DNA from: an uncultured Bacteroidales bacterium
GTDB taxonomy: Bacteria; Bacteroidota; Bacteroidia; Bacteroidales; UBA932
Assembly (NCBI GenBank): GCA_944325965.1
Contig: CALVCB010000014.1
Coordinates: 1-41,020 of the forward strand
Length of the DNA stretch: 41,020 nt
Reading direction: 5' to 3'
The position numbers and the translations under genes were made by a program. Position 1 is the stretch's first letter. Every line of letters starts with the position of its first letter. Of this stretch, positions 7,112 to 14,965 are shown in pieces. The notes beneath the pieces were generated by a model. That model searched no databases. It had not been told where the DNA came from and saw only the letters and a program-made list of their open reading frames with translations.

Positions 7112-8557
7112 ATGGCGTACGGTCTGAAAGAAGGTTTCAGAAAGTATCTGGAAGAGGCGATAGGGCATGAGAATGCCGCTGTCGCTTTTTCCGCTTTGGA
7201 CGGACCCGCTTCCGTGTCTGTCCGGCTCAATCCGTGGAAGGGGCAGTCTGTCCCTCTGCAGGATGCGGCGCCTGTGCCGTGGTCCTGTTATGGAAGGTCC
7301 CTGGATTCGAGGCCTGCATTCACTCTGGACCCGTTTTTCCACGCCGGGGCCTATTATGTCCAGGATTCTTCGTCAATGTTTGCAGGCCATGTCTTCCGTA
7401 GCCTTATGCCGAGGGTGACGTCAGGAACGGACAGACCACTGCGTGTCCTAGACCTGTGTGCGGCTCCGGGCGGGAAGACTACTGACCTCGCGGCTTCCCT
7501 GCGGGAAGTCTGCGGCAGCGGTTTCGTCCTGGTGTCCAATGAGGTAGTGAGCCAGAGGGCTTCGACCCTGGCTTTGAATGTGGCCCTGTGGGGAGATCCG
7601 TGTGTCGTGGTCACTTCTGAGGATCCGGCAGTGTTGGCGTCTATGTGCGGATGGTTCGATGTCATCATTGCAGATGTCCCGTGTTCGGGTGAGGGAATGT
7701 TCAGGAAAGATGTGCAGGCTCGGAAGCAGTGGTCGGAAGATGCGGTGAAGCTTTGCCAGGCCAGGCAGCGCCGTATAGCCGCGGATGTATGGCCTGCACT
7801 CGCTGAAGGAGGTATGTTCATTTATTCTACCTGCACATTCAACAGATATGAGAATGATGACAATGTGAGGTGGATTTCCGAAAACCTCGGGGCGGACATC
7901 ATATCCTCGGAGGTGTTTTCAGGGGATGCGGTCCCGCACGGAGTTCTGGAGACAGCGAACGGGTTCAGCCTTGTCCCTGGGCTCGTTGAAGGTGAGGGGC
8001 AGTACTGTGCAGTGCTGCTGAAGACATCCGCCGCGCGTGGCGGGGCTGGCAAGTATCCGAAGGGAGGGTATGCTCCCCTTTGTGGACGGGAGGCATCGGG
8101 TATGGCGGGGTATTTCACCGACGAAGTGGACCTGGTGCTCAGGAACGGCCTTGTCAAGGCAGTGCCTAAGGCCGTTTCCTCCGAAGTCTCCGCTATCGGA
8201 AGCCGGCTTCATGTGCTGTCTTCCGGATGTGCCGCGGGGGAGATCAAGAAAGGGACCCTGGTACCTGATCCGGATCTCGCTCTTTCCCTGATCTTCAGGC
8301 GGGACACGTATCCGAGGGTCGATTTGGACCTTAAAGGAGCACTGTCGTATCTCCATGGGGACCAGCCGGTTCTGAAGGAATATCCTGCCGGATACCTTAC
8401 CGTGTGTTACGGTAAGCTGCCGCTGGGGTTTGTGAAGAATCTCGGGAACCGCTGCAACAGCCTGTTCCCTCGTGGCAGGCGTATCAGGATGGACATAGAC
8501 AGGAAGTGTGCTCCGGCAGCTGAAGATGCCTTTCCGGCCGTGGAGTCAGGGAAATGA
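7112..8557 (+). CDS. RsmB/NOP-family RNA cytosine-C5 methyltransferase (RsmF-like)
   Basis: The 481-residue protein methylates cytosine C5 in RNA using SAM. Motifs appear in order: FFHAGAYYVQD near 75, the SAM motif VLDLCAAPGGKTT at 112-124, ADVPCSGEGMF with the product-release Cys C191, and IYSTCTFNRYEND with the nucleophile Cys C241. The C-terminal ~200 residues resemble the RsmF-type RNA-binding extension (an NOL1/NOP2/Sun C-terminal module), so 16S rRNA is the likely target, inferred from family. A GGAGGA sits one base before the ATG, too close for a standard Shine-Dalgarno. The gene follows the SRPBCC gene by 12 bases and is probably in the pyrE operon. Confidence 0.88.
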   Translation: MAYGLKEGFRKYLEEAIGHENAAVAFSALDGPASVSVRLNPWKGQSVPLQDAAPVPWSCYGRSLDSRPAFTLDPFFHAGAYYVQDSSSMFAGHVFRSLMPRVTSGTDRPLRVLDLCAAPGGKTTDLAASLREVCGSGFVLVSNEVVSQRASTLALNVALWGDPCVVVTSEDPAVLASMCGWFDVIIADVPCSGEGMFRKDVQARKQWSEDAVKLCQARQRRIAADVWPALAEGGMFIYSTCTFNRYENDDNVRWISENLGADIISSEVFSGDAVPHGVLETANGFSLVPGLVEGEGQYCAVLLKTSAARGGAGKYPKGGYAPLCGREASGMAGYFTDEVDLVLRNGLVKAVPKAVSSEVSAIGSRLHVLSSGCAAGEIKKGTLVPDPDLALSLIFRRDTYPRVDLDLKGALSYLHGDQPVLKEYPAGYLTVCYGKLPLGFVKNLGNRCNSLFPRGRRIRMDIDRKCAPAAEDAFPAVESGK

Positions 8558-8597
8558 TGCCGGTACAATCGCAAAATTGAAATTTTTCCGGAAAAAC

Positions 8598-8629
8598 ATC
8601 CGGTATCCGGATATAAGTCGGTAAATTTG
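8598..8629 (+). promoter_or_regulatory. -7 box with upstream hairpin before TPR gene
   Basis: TAAATTTG at 8622-8629 is a full -7 match on the plus strand. Nine bases upstream of it is a perfect inverted repeat, ATCCGG-TAT-CCGGAT (8598-8612), which lies where a -33 element would be expected. It may be an operator, or the weak end of the preceding transcription unit. The -7 box is 5 bases before an ATG at 8635 and 32 before the ATG at 8662. Confidence 0.5.
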
Positions 8630-8661
8630 TTGGAATGACGCCGGACAGGACCGGCGTAAAA

Positions 8662-9609
8662 ATGATTGCAATGGGAAAAAATCTTATCAGGAACATAGCG
8701 GCTGCTGCCGTGCTGCTCGCTTTGTCCGCAATTGCCCGCGCTCAGGATGCTCCCGAGTCCAGGGCAAAGGAATATGCAGAGCGTTACAATCTGCTTGTGT
8801 CCAGGCTCGGAGACGACGGTGTCGGGGTCGAGACCGTGCTCAACAACTGGGCTGCGGTAGCCCCGGATGACATTGACATGTTGACAGGGCGTTTCAGATA
8901 CTATTTCGCCAAGTCCCAGCGGACCGAGGTGGTCTCCAAGGACCAGGGCAGGTTCATGGGCGCCGGCCCGGTGCTTACATTGAAGGATTCTACCGGGAAT
9001 ATGGTCAACTATTTCCAGGAAGTGTTCTATGACGACTCTCTCTATACCCTGTCCGTGAAATACCTTGACAGGGCCATCAGGGAAGATTCCGACAGACTGG
9101 ACCTGCGGCTCCTCAAGGCTACGGCTCTTGTCGCATATGAAAAGGAAAGCCCGGACATGGCCCTGGCCTATCTTGAGAAGCTGGCTGACGAGAATGTGCT
9201 GGTACATGGCGCATGGGAATATCCCGGACTGGAAATGTCCGATACACTGTTCTGCGACCTGATACAGGAGTACTGCTATACGTTTTTCAATATTGGCAGC
9301 AAGGGCTCCTATTCGGCATTTTACAGACTTTCCGGGAAAATGCTTGAATACTATCCGGACGCCGTGGTCTTTATGGACAATCTGGGTTCCTATTACCTGG
9401 TGGCGGAAAATGACTTCAAGACCGCACGGAAATACTATGACAGGGTTCTAAAGAAGGTCCCGGACGACTATACTGCAATAAAGAACAGCGTACTTATAGC
9501 CAGAAGGCAGAAGAATACTAAACAGGAGAAGAAATATCTCCAGAAGCTTGTGGAGGTAAGCACAGGCACAGAGAAGATGGCGGCAGAAGCCAGACTGAAG
9601 GCCCTATGA
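8662..9609 (+). CDS. Exported tetratricopeptide-repeat protein
   Basis: From the chosen ATG the product has 315 residues. It has a signal peptide (hydrophobic IAAAAVLLALSAIARA, then QD) and TPR-like helical pairs near the C-terminus, for example YYLVAENDFKTARKYYDRVL followed by AIKNSVLIARRQKNTKQEKKYL. It is probably periplasmic and probably a protein-protein interaction scaffold; no specific function is recognised. The start is uncertain: in-frame ATGs lie at 8635, 8662 and 8671. The two later ones give a normal signal peptide, while 8635 would fit a leaderless mRNA from the -7 box at 8622-8629. Its stop codon overlaps the tail of the convergent transporter gene by 6 bases. Confidence 0.75.
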   Translation: MIAMGKNLIRNIAAAAVLLALSAIARAQDAPESRAKEYAERYNLLVSRLGDDGVGVETVLNNWAAVAPDDIDMLTGRFRYYFAKSQRTEVVSKDQGRFMGAGPVLTLKDSTGNMVNYFQEVFYDDSLYTLSVKYLDRAIREDSDRLDLRLLKATALVAYEKESPDMALAYLEKLADENVLVHGAWEYPGLEMSDTLFCDLIQEYCYTFFNIGSKGSYSAFYRLSGKMLEYYPDAVVFMDNLGSYYLVAENDFKTARKYYDRVLKKVPDDYTAIKNSVLIARRQKNTKQEKKYLQKLVEVSTGTEKMAAEARLKAL

Positions 9610-10563
9610 CAGGGATCCCCCTGCTTTTCCCTTCCTGTAGAGCTGCCATGAATTGTATGCATTGTGCCAGATGCAGTAGAACCCTCCGGCTACGGAGGTC
9701 ACCGGGGTCATGAACGTATAGCCAATCCAGATGGCAAGCACGGTGTTTTTCTGCCCCAGGGCCTGGCCTGCGGTCGTAGCTGCGTTGTATTTACTTCCTA
9801 TTGATTTCCCCGCCTGGAACTGCAGTATGCAGCATGCAAGCGAGACCGCTGCTATTCCGGCTTCGGTAAGGAAAGATGCCGGGTTGTGGACTATGGCCCT
9901 GGTGGTTACTGCGATGGCTATCGAAAGCGACACTCCCCATATATAGAATGCAAGGTCACCGAACCGGAGGATCCATCGGTGGAAATGCGGCATAAGGTAT
10001 CTTACGGACCATGCGAGCAGGCAGGGGCATATGAGCAGAGGGAATACCCTTGCCATGATCATGCTGAACGCCGTGAAGAATGAGATTCCCTCTACGGGAT
10101 GCACCAGGGGGATGAATGCCGGGATGAGCATGCCGGCTGCGATATTTATGAGTACGGTGTAAGTAGTGACTCCTGACATGTCCCCTCCAAGCTTCCCTGT
10201 CACCACGGCAGCGGCGGTCGCTGTCGGGCATATCACGCACAGCATGGCGCTTTCGGCCACTTCGCGCCCTTCGAAGTCAGGGAGCAGTGCGAGCGGGACT
10301 GCCAGTGCGACGAATGTACCGCACTGGAAAAGCAGCATCTTCAGATGCCATTTTCTGGGCCTGAGTCCTTTGGGGGAGATACGGCAGAACGACAGGAACA
10401 GCATGATGAAAATAAGTACGGGCTGGACTGTGTCCGCGGCTTTCTCCAGGAACGGTCCTGCCGGGGACAGGGCAGGGATGCTGTCATATATAAGATATAC
10501 TGCGATGCCTGTCCCCATTGCTATGGGCAAGGTCCATTTTTTTGCGAATTCTATGATTCCCAT
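9604..10563 (-). CDS. Bile acid:sodium symporter (BASS) family transporter
   Basis: The 319-residue protein is very hydrophobic, with about nine or ten membrane segments. It has the family features CPTATAAAVVTGKLGG near residue 111, GVTTYTVLINIAAGMLIPA after it, and AGQALGQKNTVLAIWIGYTFMTPV near 265, followed by SVAGGFYCIWHN. BASS proteins couple Na+ to uptake of organic anions. The substrate here is unknown; pantothenate, keto acids or bile acids are all possible. It is convergent with the TPR gene, sharing 6 bases, and divergent from the M13 peptidase. Upstream, CATATTTG (10589-10596, minus) is one mismatch from a -7 box, 25 bases before the ATG. Confidence 0.82.
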   Translation of the reverse strand: MGIIEFAKKWTLPIAMGTGIAVYLIYDSIPALSPAGPFLEKAADTVQPVLIFIMLFLSFCRISPKGLRPRKWHLKMLLFQCGTFVALAVPLALLPDFEGREVAESAMLCVICPTATAAAVVTGKLGGDMSGVTTYTVLINIAAGMLIPAFIPLVHPVEGISFFTAFSMIMARVFPLLICPCLLAWSVRYLMPHFHRWILRFGDLAFYIWGVSLSIAIAVTTRAIVHNPASFLTEAGIAAVSLACCILQFQAGKSIGSKYNAATTAGQALGQKNTVLAIWIGYTFMTPVTSVAGGFYCIWHNAYNSWQLYRKGKAGGSLS

Positions 10564-10640
10564 GCTGTGCTTTCCGGTAAAAAACGTGCAAATATGCCAA
10601 ATTTTGATAAATATAATCCATGCGGCTTTTGAATTTTACT

Positions 10641-10648
10641 TATCTTTG
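10641..10648 (+). promoter_or_regulatory. Bacteroidota -7 box of M13 peptidase gene
   Basis: TATCTTTG on the plus strand is a full TAnnTTTG match, 30 bases before the ATG at 10679. No TTTG at the expected -33 distance was seen. Confidence 0.6.
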
Positions 10649-10678
10649 CAAGTTGAAGTTAATGCGTTAGTATTGAAT

Positions 10679-12688
10679 ATGAAAAAATTGATGATTGCGA
10701 TGCTTCCGGCTTTTGCCGTAGCTTGCGGGAATCCGGAGGCCGAGACCTCGGCCTTGGATCTGACCAACCTCGATACGTCCGTATCCCCTGCCGATGACTT
10801 CTACAGATATGCAACGGGCGGTTGGCAGGACAAGAATCCTCTGAAACCGGAATTTTCCAGATATGGAGTAATGGATATCCTCAGCGAGAACAACCAGAAA
10901 AGGCTGAATGACCTTTTCAAGTCGATGGGGCAGTCTTCCCCTATGCCGGGAAGCGTCGAGCAGAAGATATCGGACCTGTACAAGATGGGGCTTGATTCTG
11001 TCCGGCTCAATTCCGAAGGTGCCGCCCCGATAAGGCAGATGCTTGACAAGGTCCTGTCCTCCAAGGACAGGAGAGGCGTCATGGAAGCCATTACGGAACT
11101 TCATTCTGCCGCGGATTATCCTTTTTTCTCCGCTTATGTGGCTGCGGATCTTGCGGACAGCAGAAAACAGATACTCTATCTGAATCAGGACGGACTCGGG
11201 ATGTCGGACCGCGACTATTATCTCGACACGGCCAACACAGCATTGAAAGAAGGCTACAGGGCTTTCCTGGAGAAGATCTTTACACTTTCCGGCATGGAAA
11301 ACCCGGCCGGGGCCGCTGACGACGCCCTTTCCGTTGAGGATGATATCGCCAGGGCGTCATGGTCGAGCGTGGAGTTGAGGGATGTGGCCCGTTCCTACAA
11401 CCCCATGTCTTCCCAGGAGCTTGAGAAGCAATACCCCAACCTCGATTTCGGACTTTATTTCAGGCTTTCGGGGATACAGCCCCAGGACAAGCTTGTCGTA
11501 GGGCAGCCTTCGTATTTCGCCGCAATCGATTCGCTCATGGCGGAGACAGGCATAGAAAAGATAAGGAATTACCTCGCAGGACAGCTTATCAAGGGTGCAT
11601 GCGAAGCTCTGAGCGACAGTTTCTACGTCGCATCATTCGACTTCTTCCAGAAGCAGATGGCCGGAGTGAAGGAGCAGAAACCGCGCTGGAAGAGGGCCAT
11701 GGCTGTCCCTAACGATATACTTTCAGAAGCAGTCGGGAAAATATATGTGACAAGATATTTCCCGGCAGAGGAAAAGGAAAGGGTGAAGCATATGGTGGAG
11801 AACCTCAAGACCGCCCTGGGCGAACATGTCGACTCTCTGTCATGGATGAGCGACACCACCAAGATGAAGGCACATGAGAAACTTAACGCATTCAACGTGA
11901 AGATCGGATACCCTGACAAGTGGAAGGATTATTCTACGCTTATAATCAATCCGTCTCTCAGCTACTATGAGAATATAAGGAATGCGGCAAAATGGTATGT
12001 CGCTGACAATATGTCACGTATGGGCAAGCCTACAGACAAGGACGAGTGGCTGATGAGTCCTCAGACTGTCAATGCATATTACAATCCTACCACCAACGAG
12101 ATCTGCTTCCCGGCCGCCATCCTCCAGCCTCCGTTCTACAATCCGGAAGCTGATGACGCGCTCAATTACGGCGCCATCGGAGTGGTTATAAGCCATGAGA
12201 TGACCCACGGGTTCGACGATCAGGGACGCATGTTCGACAAGAACGGGAATATGGTCAACTGGTGGACCGACGCCGATGCTGCCGCGTTCAATGAAAGGGC
12301 GCAGAAGCTCGTAGGGCAGTTCAATCAGGTGCAGATACTCCCTGACCTCATGGCCAACGGTGCACTGTGTCTCGGGGAGAACATTGCTGACCAGGGAGGA
12401 CTCCGTATCGCTTATACTGCCCTGCAGAATTCGTTTGGAGACACGCATCCGGGACCTGTGGACGGGTTCACTGCCGAGCAGCGTTTCTATCTCTCATATG
12501 CAGGCATCTGGGCCCAGAACATTACTGACGAGGAGAAGGCCAGGCTTACCAAGCTCGATGTCCATTCCCTCGGTGAGAACAGGGTGAACGTGACATTGCG
12601 CAACATCCAGACATTCTTCGATGCATTCGGCATCAAGGAGGGAGATGCAATGTACCGTCCGGAAAGCGAGCAGGTGGTGATCTGGTAA
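10679..12688 (+). CDS. pepO: M13 (neprilysin/PepO) family zinc metallopeptidase, lipoprotein
   Basis: The 669-residue protein is a zinc endopeptidase of the neprilysin family that usually cleaves small peptides. The zinc site is complete: HEMTH at 506-510 and the third ligand Glu567 in GENIAD, followed by DQGG. The C-terminal EQVVIW corresponds to the conserved family end. The N-terminus is a lipoprotein signal (MKKLMIAMLPAFAVAC), so the enzyme is probably anchored in the periplasm or outer membrane. The reading frame is open much further upstream (to 10166), but that part overlaps the divergent transporter gene and lacks a promoter. The ATG at 10679 is set by the signal peptide and the -7 box. 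An ABC permease follows after 13 bases. Confidence 0.94.
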   Translation: MKKLMIAMLPAFAVACGNPEAETSALDLTNLDTSVSPADDFYRYATGGWQDKNPLKPEFSRYGVMDILSENNQKRLNDLFKSMGQSSPMPGSVEQKISDLYKMGLDSVRLNSEGAAPIRQMLDKVLSSKDRRGVMEAITELHSAADYPFFSAYVAADLADSRKQILYLNQDGLGMSDRDYYLDTANTALKEGYRAFLEKIFTLSGMENPAGAADDALSVEDDIARASWSSVELRDVARSYNPMSSQELEKQYPNLDFGLYFRLSGIQPQDKLVVGQPSYFAAIDSLMAETGIEKIRNYLAGQLIKGACEALSDSFYVASFDFFQKQMAGVKEQKPRWKRAMAVPNDILSEAVGKIYVTRYFPAEEKERVKHMVENLKTALGEHVDSLSWMSDTTKMKAHEKLNAFNVKIGYPDKWKDYSTLIINPSLSYYENIRNAAKWYVADNMSRMGKPTDKDEWLMSPQTVNAYYNPTTNEICFPAAILQPPFYNPEADDALNYGAIGVVISHEMTHGFDDQGRMFDKNGNMVNWWTDADAAAFNERAQKLVGQFNQVQILPDLMANGALCLGENIADQGGLRIAYTALQNSFGDTHPGPVDGFTAEQRFYLSYAGIWAQNITDEEKARLTKLDVHSLGENRVNVTLRNIQTFFDAFGIKEGDAMYRPESEQVVIW

Positions 12689-12701
12689 CTTCCAGACGCT
12701 G

Positions 12702-13889
12702 ATGGATGTTTCTCGCTATATAGCCAGGAGACTGCGGTTCAAGGGCAGGATTGCTATGGTGTCCATTGCCGTCAGTTTCTTTGTCATGATGATTTCCGTC
12801 TCTATTTCATCCGGCTTCCGGCATGAAATACGGGACGGGATTTCTCTGTTATCCGGGGATGTGCAGCTGACACCTGGAAACCTCAATTTTCTTGACGAAT
12901 CAGAGCCTGTCGGACGTTGTCCGTCATATATGGGCCATCTCATGTCCCTCGACGGGGTAGAGAGTGTCTCTCCGGTAGTATACAAGGCAGGGATTGTCAA
13001 GATGGTGGGGGATATCCAGGGTGTCATGTTCAAGGGCGTGGAGGACCCGGGGACGGTAGCAGGAATTGATTCCATCCCACCGTTGGGGACCGTTGTCCCT
13101 TCCGGACTGGCCTCGGCCCTGGACCTGGAGCCTGGAGATACCCTTCCTTCATATTTTATAGGGGAGAGGGTACGTGTCAGGAACTTCACTGTATCTTCCG
13201 TCTACGATGGCATGTTCGGCTCTGATGCACAGGATATGGTCGTATACGCCTGCTTGTCTGACCTGCAGCGGCTCAACGGCTGGGATGAAGACCAGGTCTC
13301 TGCCCTGGAAGTGAAGCTCGACCGCAGGTACAGGGACACCGGCGGAATGGAGTTGATGCAGCAGGAAATCGGCAACATCACTCTCCTTTATGCCGACGGG
13401 ACATCCTCCTCGGTTGTGGCACGGTCTGCGGTATCGCGTTTCCCCCAGATTTTCGACTGGCTGGACCTGATAGATTTCAATGTATTCTTCATCCTTCTTC
13501 TGATGACAGCCGTAGCCGGCTTCAATATGATCTCGGGCCTGCTGATCATGCTTTTCGAAAACATATCTACGATCGGTCTGCTGAAGTCCATAGGCATGGA
13601 TGACAGGCGCATAGCCAGGATATTCCTTTTGAGCGCCTCGTCCGCTGTCTTGAAAGGCATGCTGGCAGGCAATGCGGCGGCCCTGCTGTTCTGTCTTGTC
13701 CAGGGGACTACACATGCAATCCGGCTGGACCCGGCAAACTATTTCCTTGCCTTTGTACCTGTACATGTGAATCTTCCTATGTTCCTGCTTGCAGACCTTG
13801 CTGCATATCTGGTCATCATGCTCCTGCTGCTGATACCGTCCATGTTCATAACGAAAATCGACCCTGCCACAACGGTCAGGGTCGCATGA
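12702..13889 (+). CDS. FtsX-like ABC transporter permease (LolC/E type)
   Basis: The 395-residue protein has the LolC/LolE/MacB permease layout: one N-terminal membrane segment (about 17-37), a ~220-residue periplasmic domain, then three membrane segments near 260-290, 315-340 and 365-390. The FtsX domain begins near FNVFFILLLMTAVAGFNMISGLLIM, with IGLLKSIGMDDRRIARIFLL following. LolC/E proteins extract lipoproteins from the inner membrane. In Bacteroidota these permeases are often named simply FtsX-like. No ATPase gene is adjacent, so the partner must be elsewhere. It begins 13 bases after the M13 peptidase gene and is probably co-transcribed. It ends 20 bases from the convergent mltF-like gene. 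Confidence 0.87.
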   Translation: MDVSRYIARRLRFKGRIAMVSIAVSFFVMMISVSISSGFRHEIRDGISLLSGDVQLTPGNLNFLDESEPVGRCPSYMGHLMSLDGVESVSPVVYKAGIVKMVGDIQGVMFKGVEDPGTVAGIDSIPPLGTVVPSGLASALDLEPGDTLPSYFIGERVRVRNFTVSSVYDGMFGSDAQDMVVYACLSDLQRLNGWDEDQVSALEVKLDRRYRDTGGMELMQQEIGNITLLYADGTSSSVVARSAVSRFPQIFDWLDLIDFNVFFILLLMTAVAGFNMISGLLIMLFENISTIGLLKSIGMDDRRIARIFLLSASSAVLKGMLAGNAAALLFCLVQGTTHAIRLDPANYFLAFVPVHVNLPMFLLADLAAYLVIMLLLLIPSMFITKIDPATTVRVA

Positions 13890-13909
13890 ATCTGGGTTCC
13901 GGGTCGTGC

Positions 13910-14959
13910 CTATGCCGGGCAGATGGTGCAGAAAGTGCGGTATATCTCCAGGATGCTGTTTATGTAGTTGATTGTCTCGTGCCCCTGGAACTTCCCGAGT
14001 TTCACGCACTCTTCTTTCAGTATCGAGTCCAGCCTCATTTCGGGGATTACCTGGATGACTTCCTCCCATCTGTTCCGGTCCAGGCCGCGGGCCTGGGCGA
14101 GGCTGCGGCAGTCGGCGATACGTCCTTCTCCGGCGTTATATGAGGCCAGTGTGAACAGTACTTTCTCGGTAGCATCCATATCCTCTCCACGGAACATTTT
14201 CTGGAGCCTGTCCAGATGCATGGTGCCAGCCTTGATGTTCTCCTCCGGATCGGTGAGGTCTTCAACACCATAATATTCAGCCGTTGACGGCATAACCTGC
14301 ATCAGCCCGGCTGCCCCTCTTCCGGAGTATGAATTTATGGAGAACCTTGATTCCTGATAGATTACTGCCGCCAGCATCCTCCAGTCCCATCCCAGTACGC
14401 TGGCATACTTCTTTATTAGGCTGTCATACGGGCTGATATGGGATGAGGCAGGCTTCCCGTGGGGGTTATAGGCATTGAAGAAACGTTCCCTTGTACTGGA
14501 ATACTCGGGAGTCTTTTCATAATATCTGATCCATGAATTGATGGCCATTACCTTTTCAGGAGATTCTTTCCTGACCGCCCATACGGAGTTGTCCCCTGTC
14601 TTGATGGAGACTGTCAGCCCGTCATCCTTTTCAGCCTCTGACGGGAGAATTACAGCGATGTCGACTTTACCTTCCCGGAGAGAATCGAGATAATTCTCGC
14701 CGCTGCGGGCAGTGACTATCGAAAGATCCTTTCTCGCAGTCTTTGCAAACTGGTTGAGAAGTTCGTAGTTGAAGCCTGTATTAAGGCCATTGCTGCTGTA
14801 CATGTCGTTACCCAGAACGATTGCACACCTGATTTCTTCTGAACCAAAGCTTTCCTTTGATTCTGACGATTCTATCACATGAGCCCTGTCACTTGCCGTC
14901 ACGGCAACGAATGCCAGGACAGTGGCGATCAGATATCGTCTTGTCCTTTTACTAACCAT
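13910..14959 (-). CDS. MltF-like membrane-bound lytic transglycosylase
   Basis: The 349-residue protein cuts peptidoglycan glycan strands without water, forming 1,6-anhydro ends. An N-terminal signal or anchor (residues 8-22) is followed by a solute-binding-protein-like domain (about 40-165) and an SLT domain (about 185-330). Catalytic Glu203 lies in YQESRF, followed by GAAGLMQVMPST and the conserved SYNAGEGRI. This two-domain order is typical of MltF. The ATG is six bases after the porin stop codon, so it is transcribed with the porin. Anhydro-muropeptides released by such an enzyme are the source material for the recycling enzymes proposed at 19969-22243. Confidence 0.92.
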   Translation of the reverse strand: MVSKRTRRYLIATVLAFVAVTASDRAHVIESSESKESFGSEEIRCAIVLGNDMYSSNGLNTGFNYELLNQFAKTARKDLSIVTARSGENYLDSLREGKVDIAVILPSEAEKDDGLTVSIKTGDNSVWAVRKESPEKVMAINSWIRYYEKTPEYSSTRERFFNAYNPHGKPASSHISPYDSLIKKYASVLGWDWRMLAAVIYQESRFSINSYSGRGAAGLMQVMPSTAEYYGVEDLTDPEENIKAGTMHLDRLQKMFRGEDMDATEKVLFTLASYNAGEGRIADCRSLAQARGLDRNRWEEVIQVIPEMRLDSILKEECVKLGKFQGHETINYINSILEIYRTFCTICPA

Positions 14960-14965
14960 AATAAT

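Noticed and set aside
10166-10678. Long N-terminal extension of the M13 peptidase frame
   Set aside because: It runs antisense through the transporter gene; the lipoprotein signal and -7 box place the start at 10679.
13149-14069. Long minus-strand open frame opposite the ABC permease
   Set aside because: The translation is rich in His, Gln, Arg and Glu without any family pattern; it mirrors a clear permease gene.
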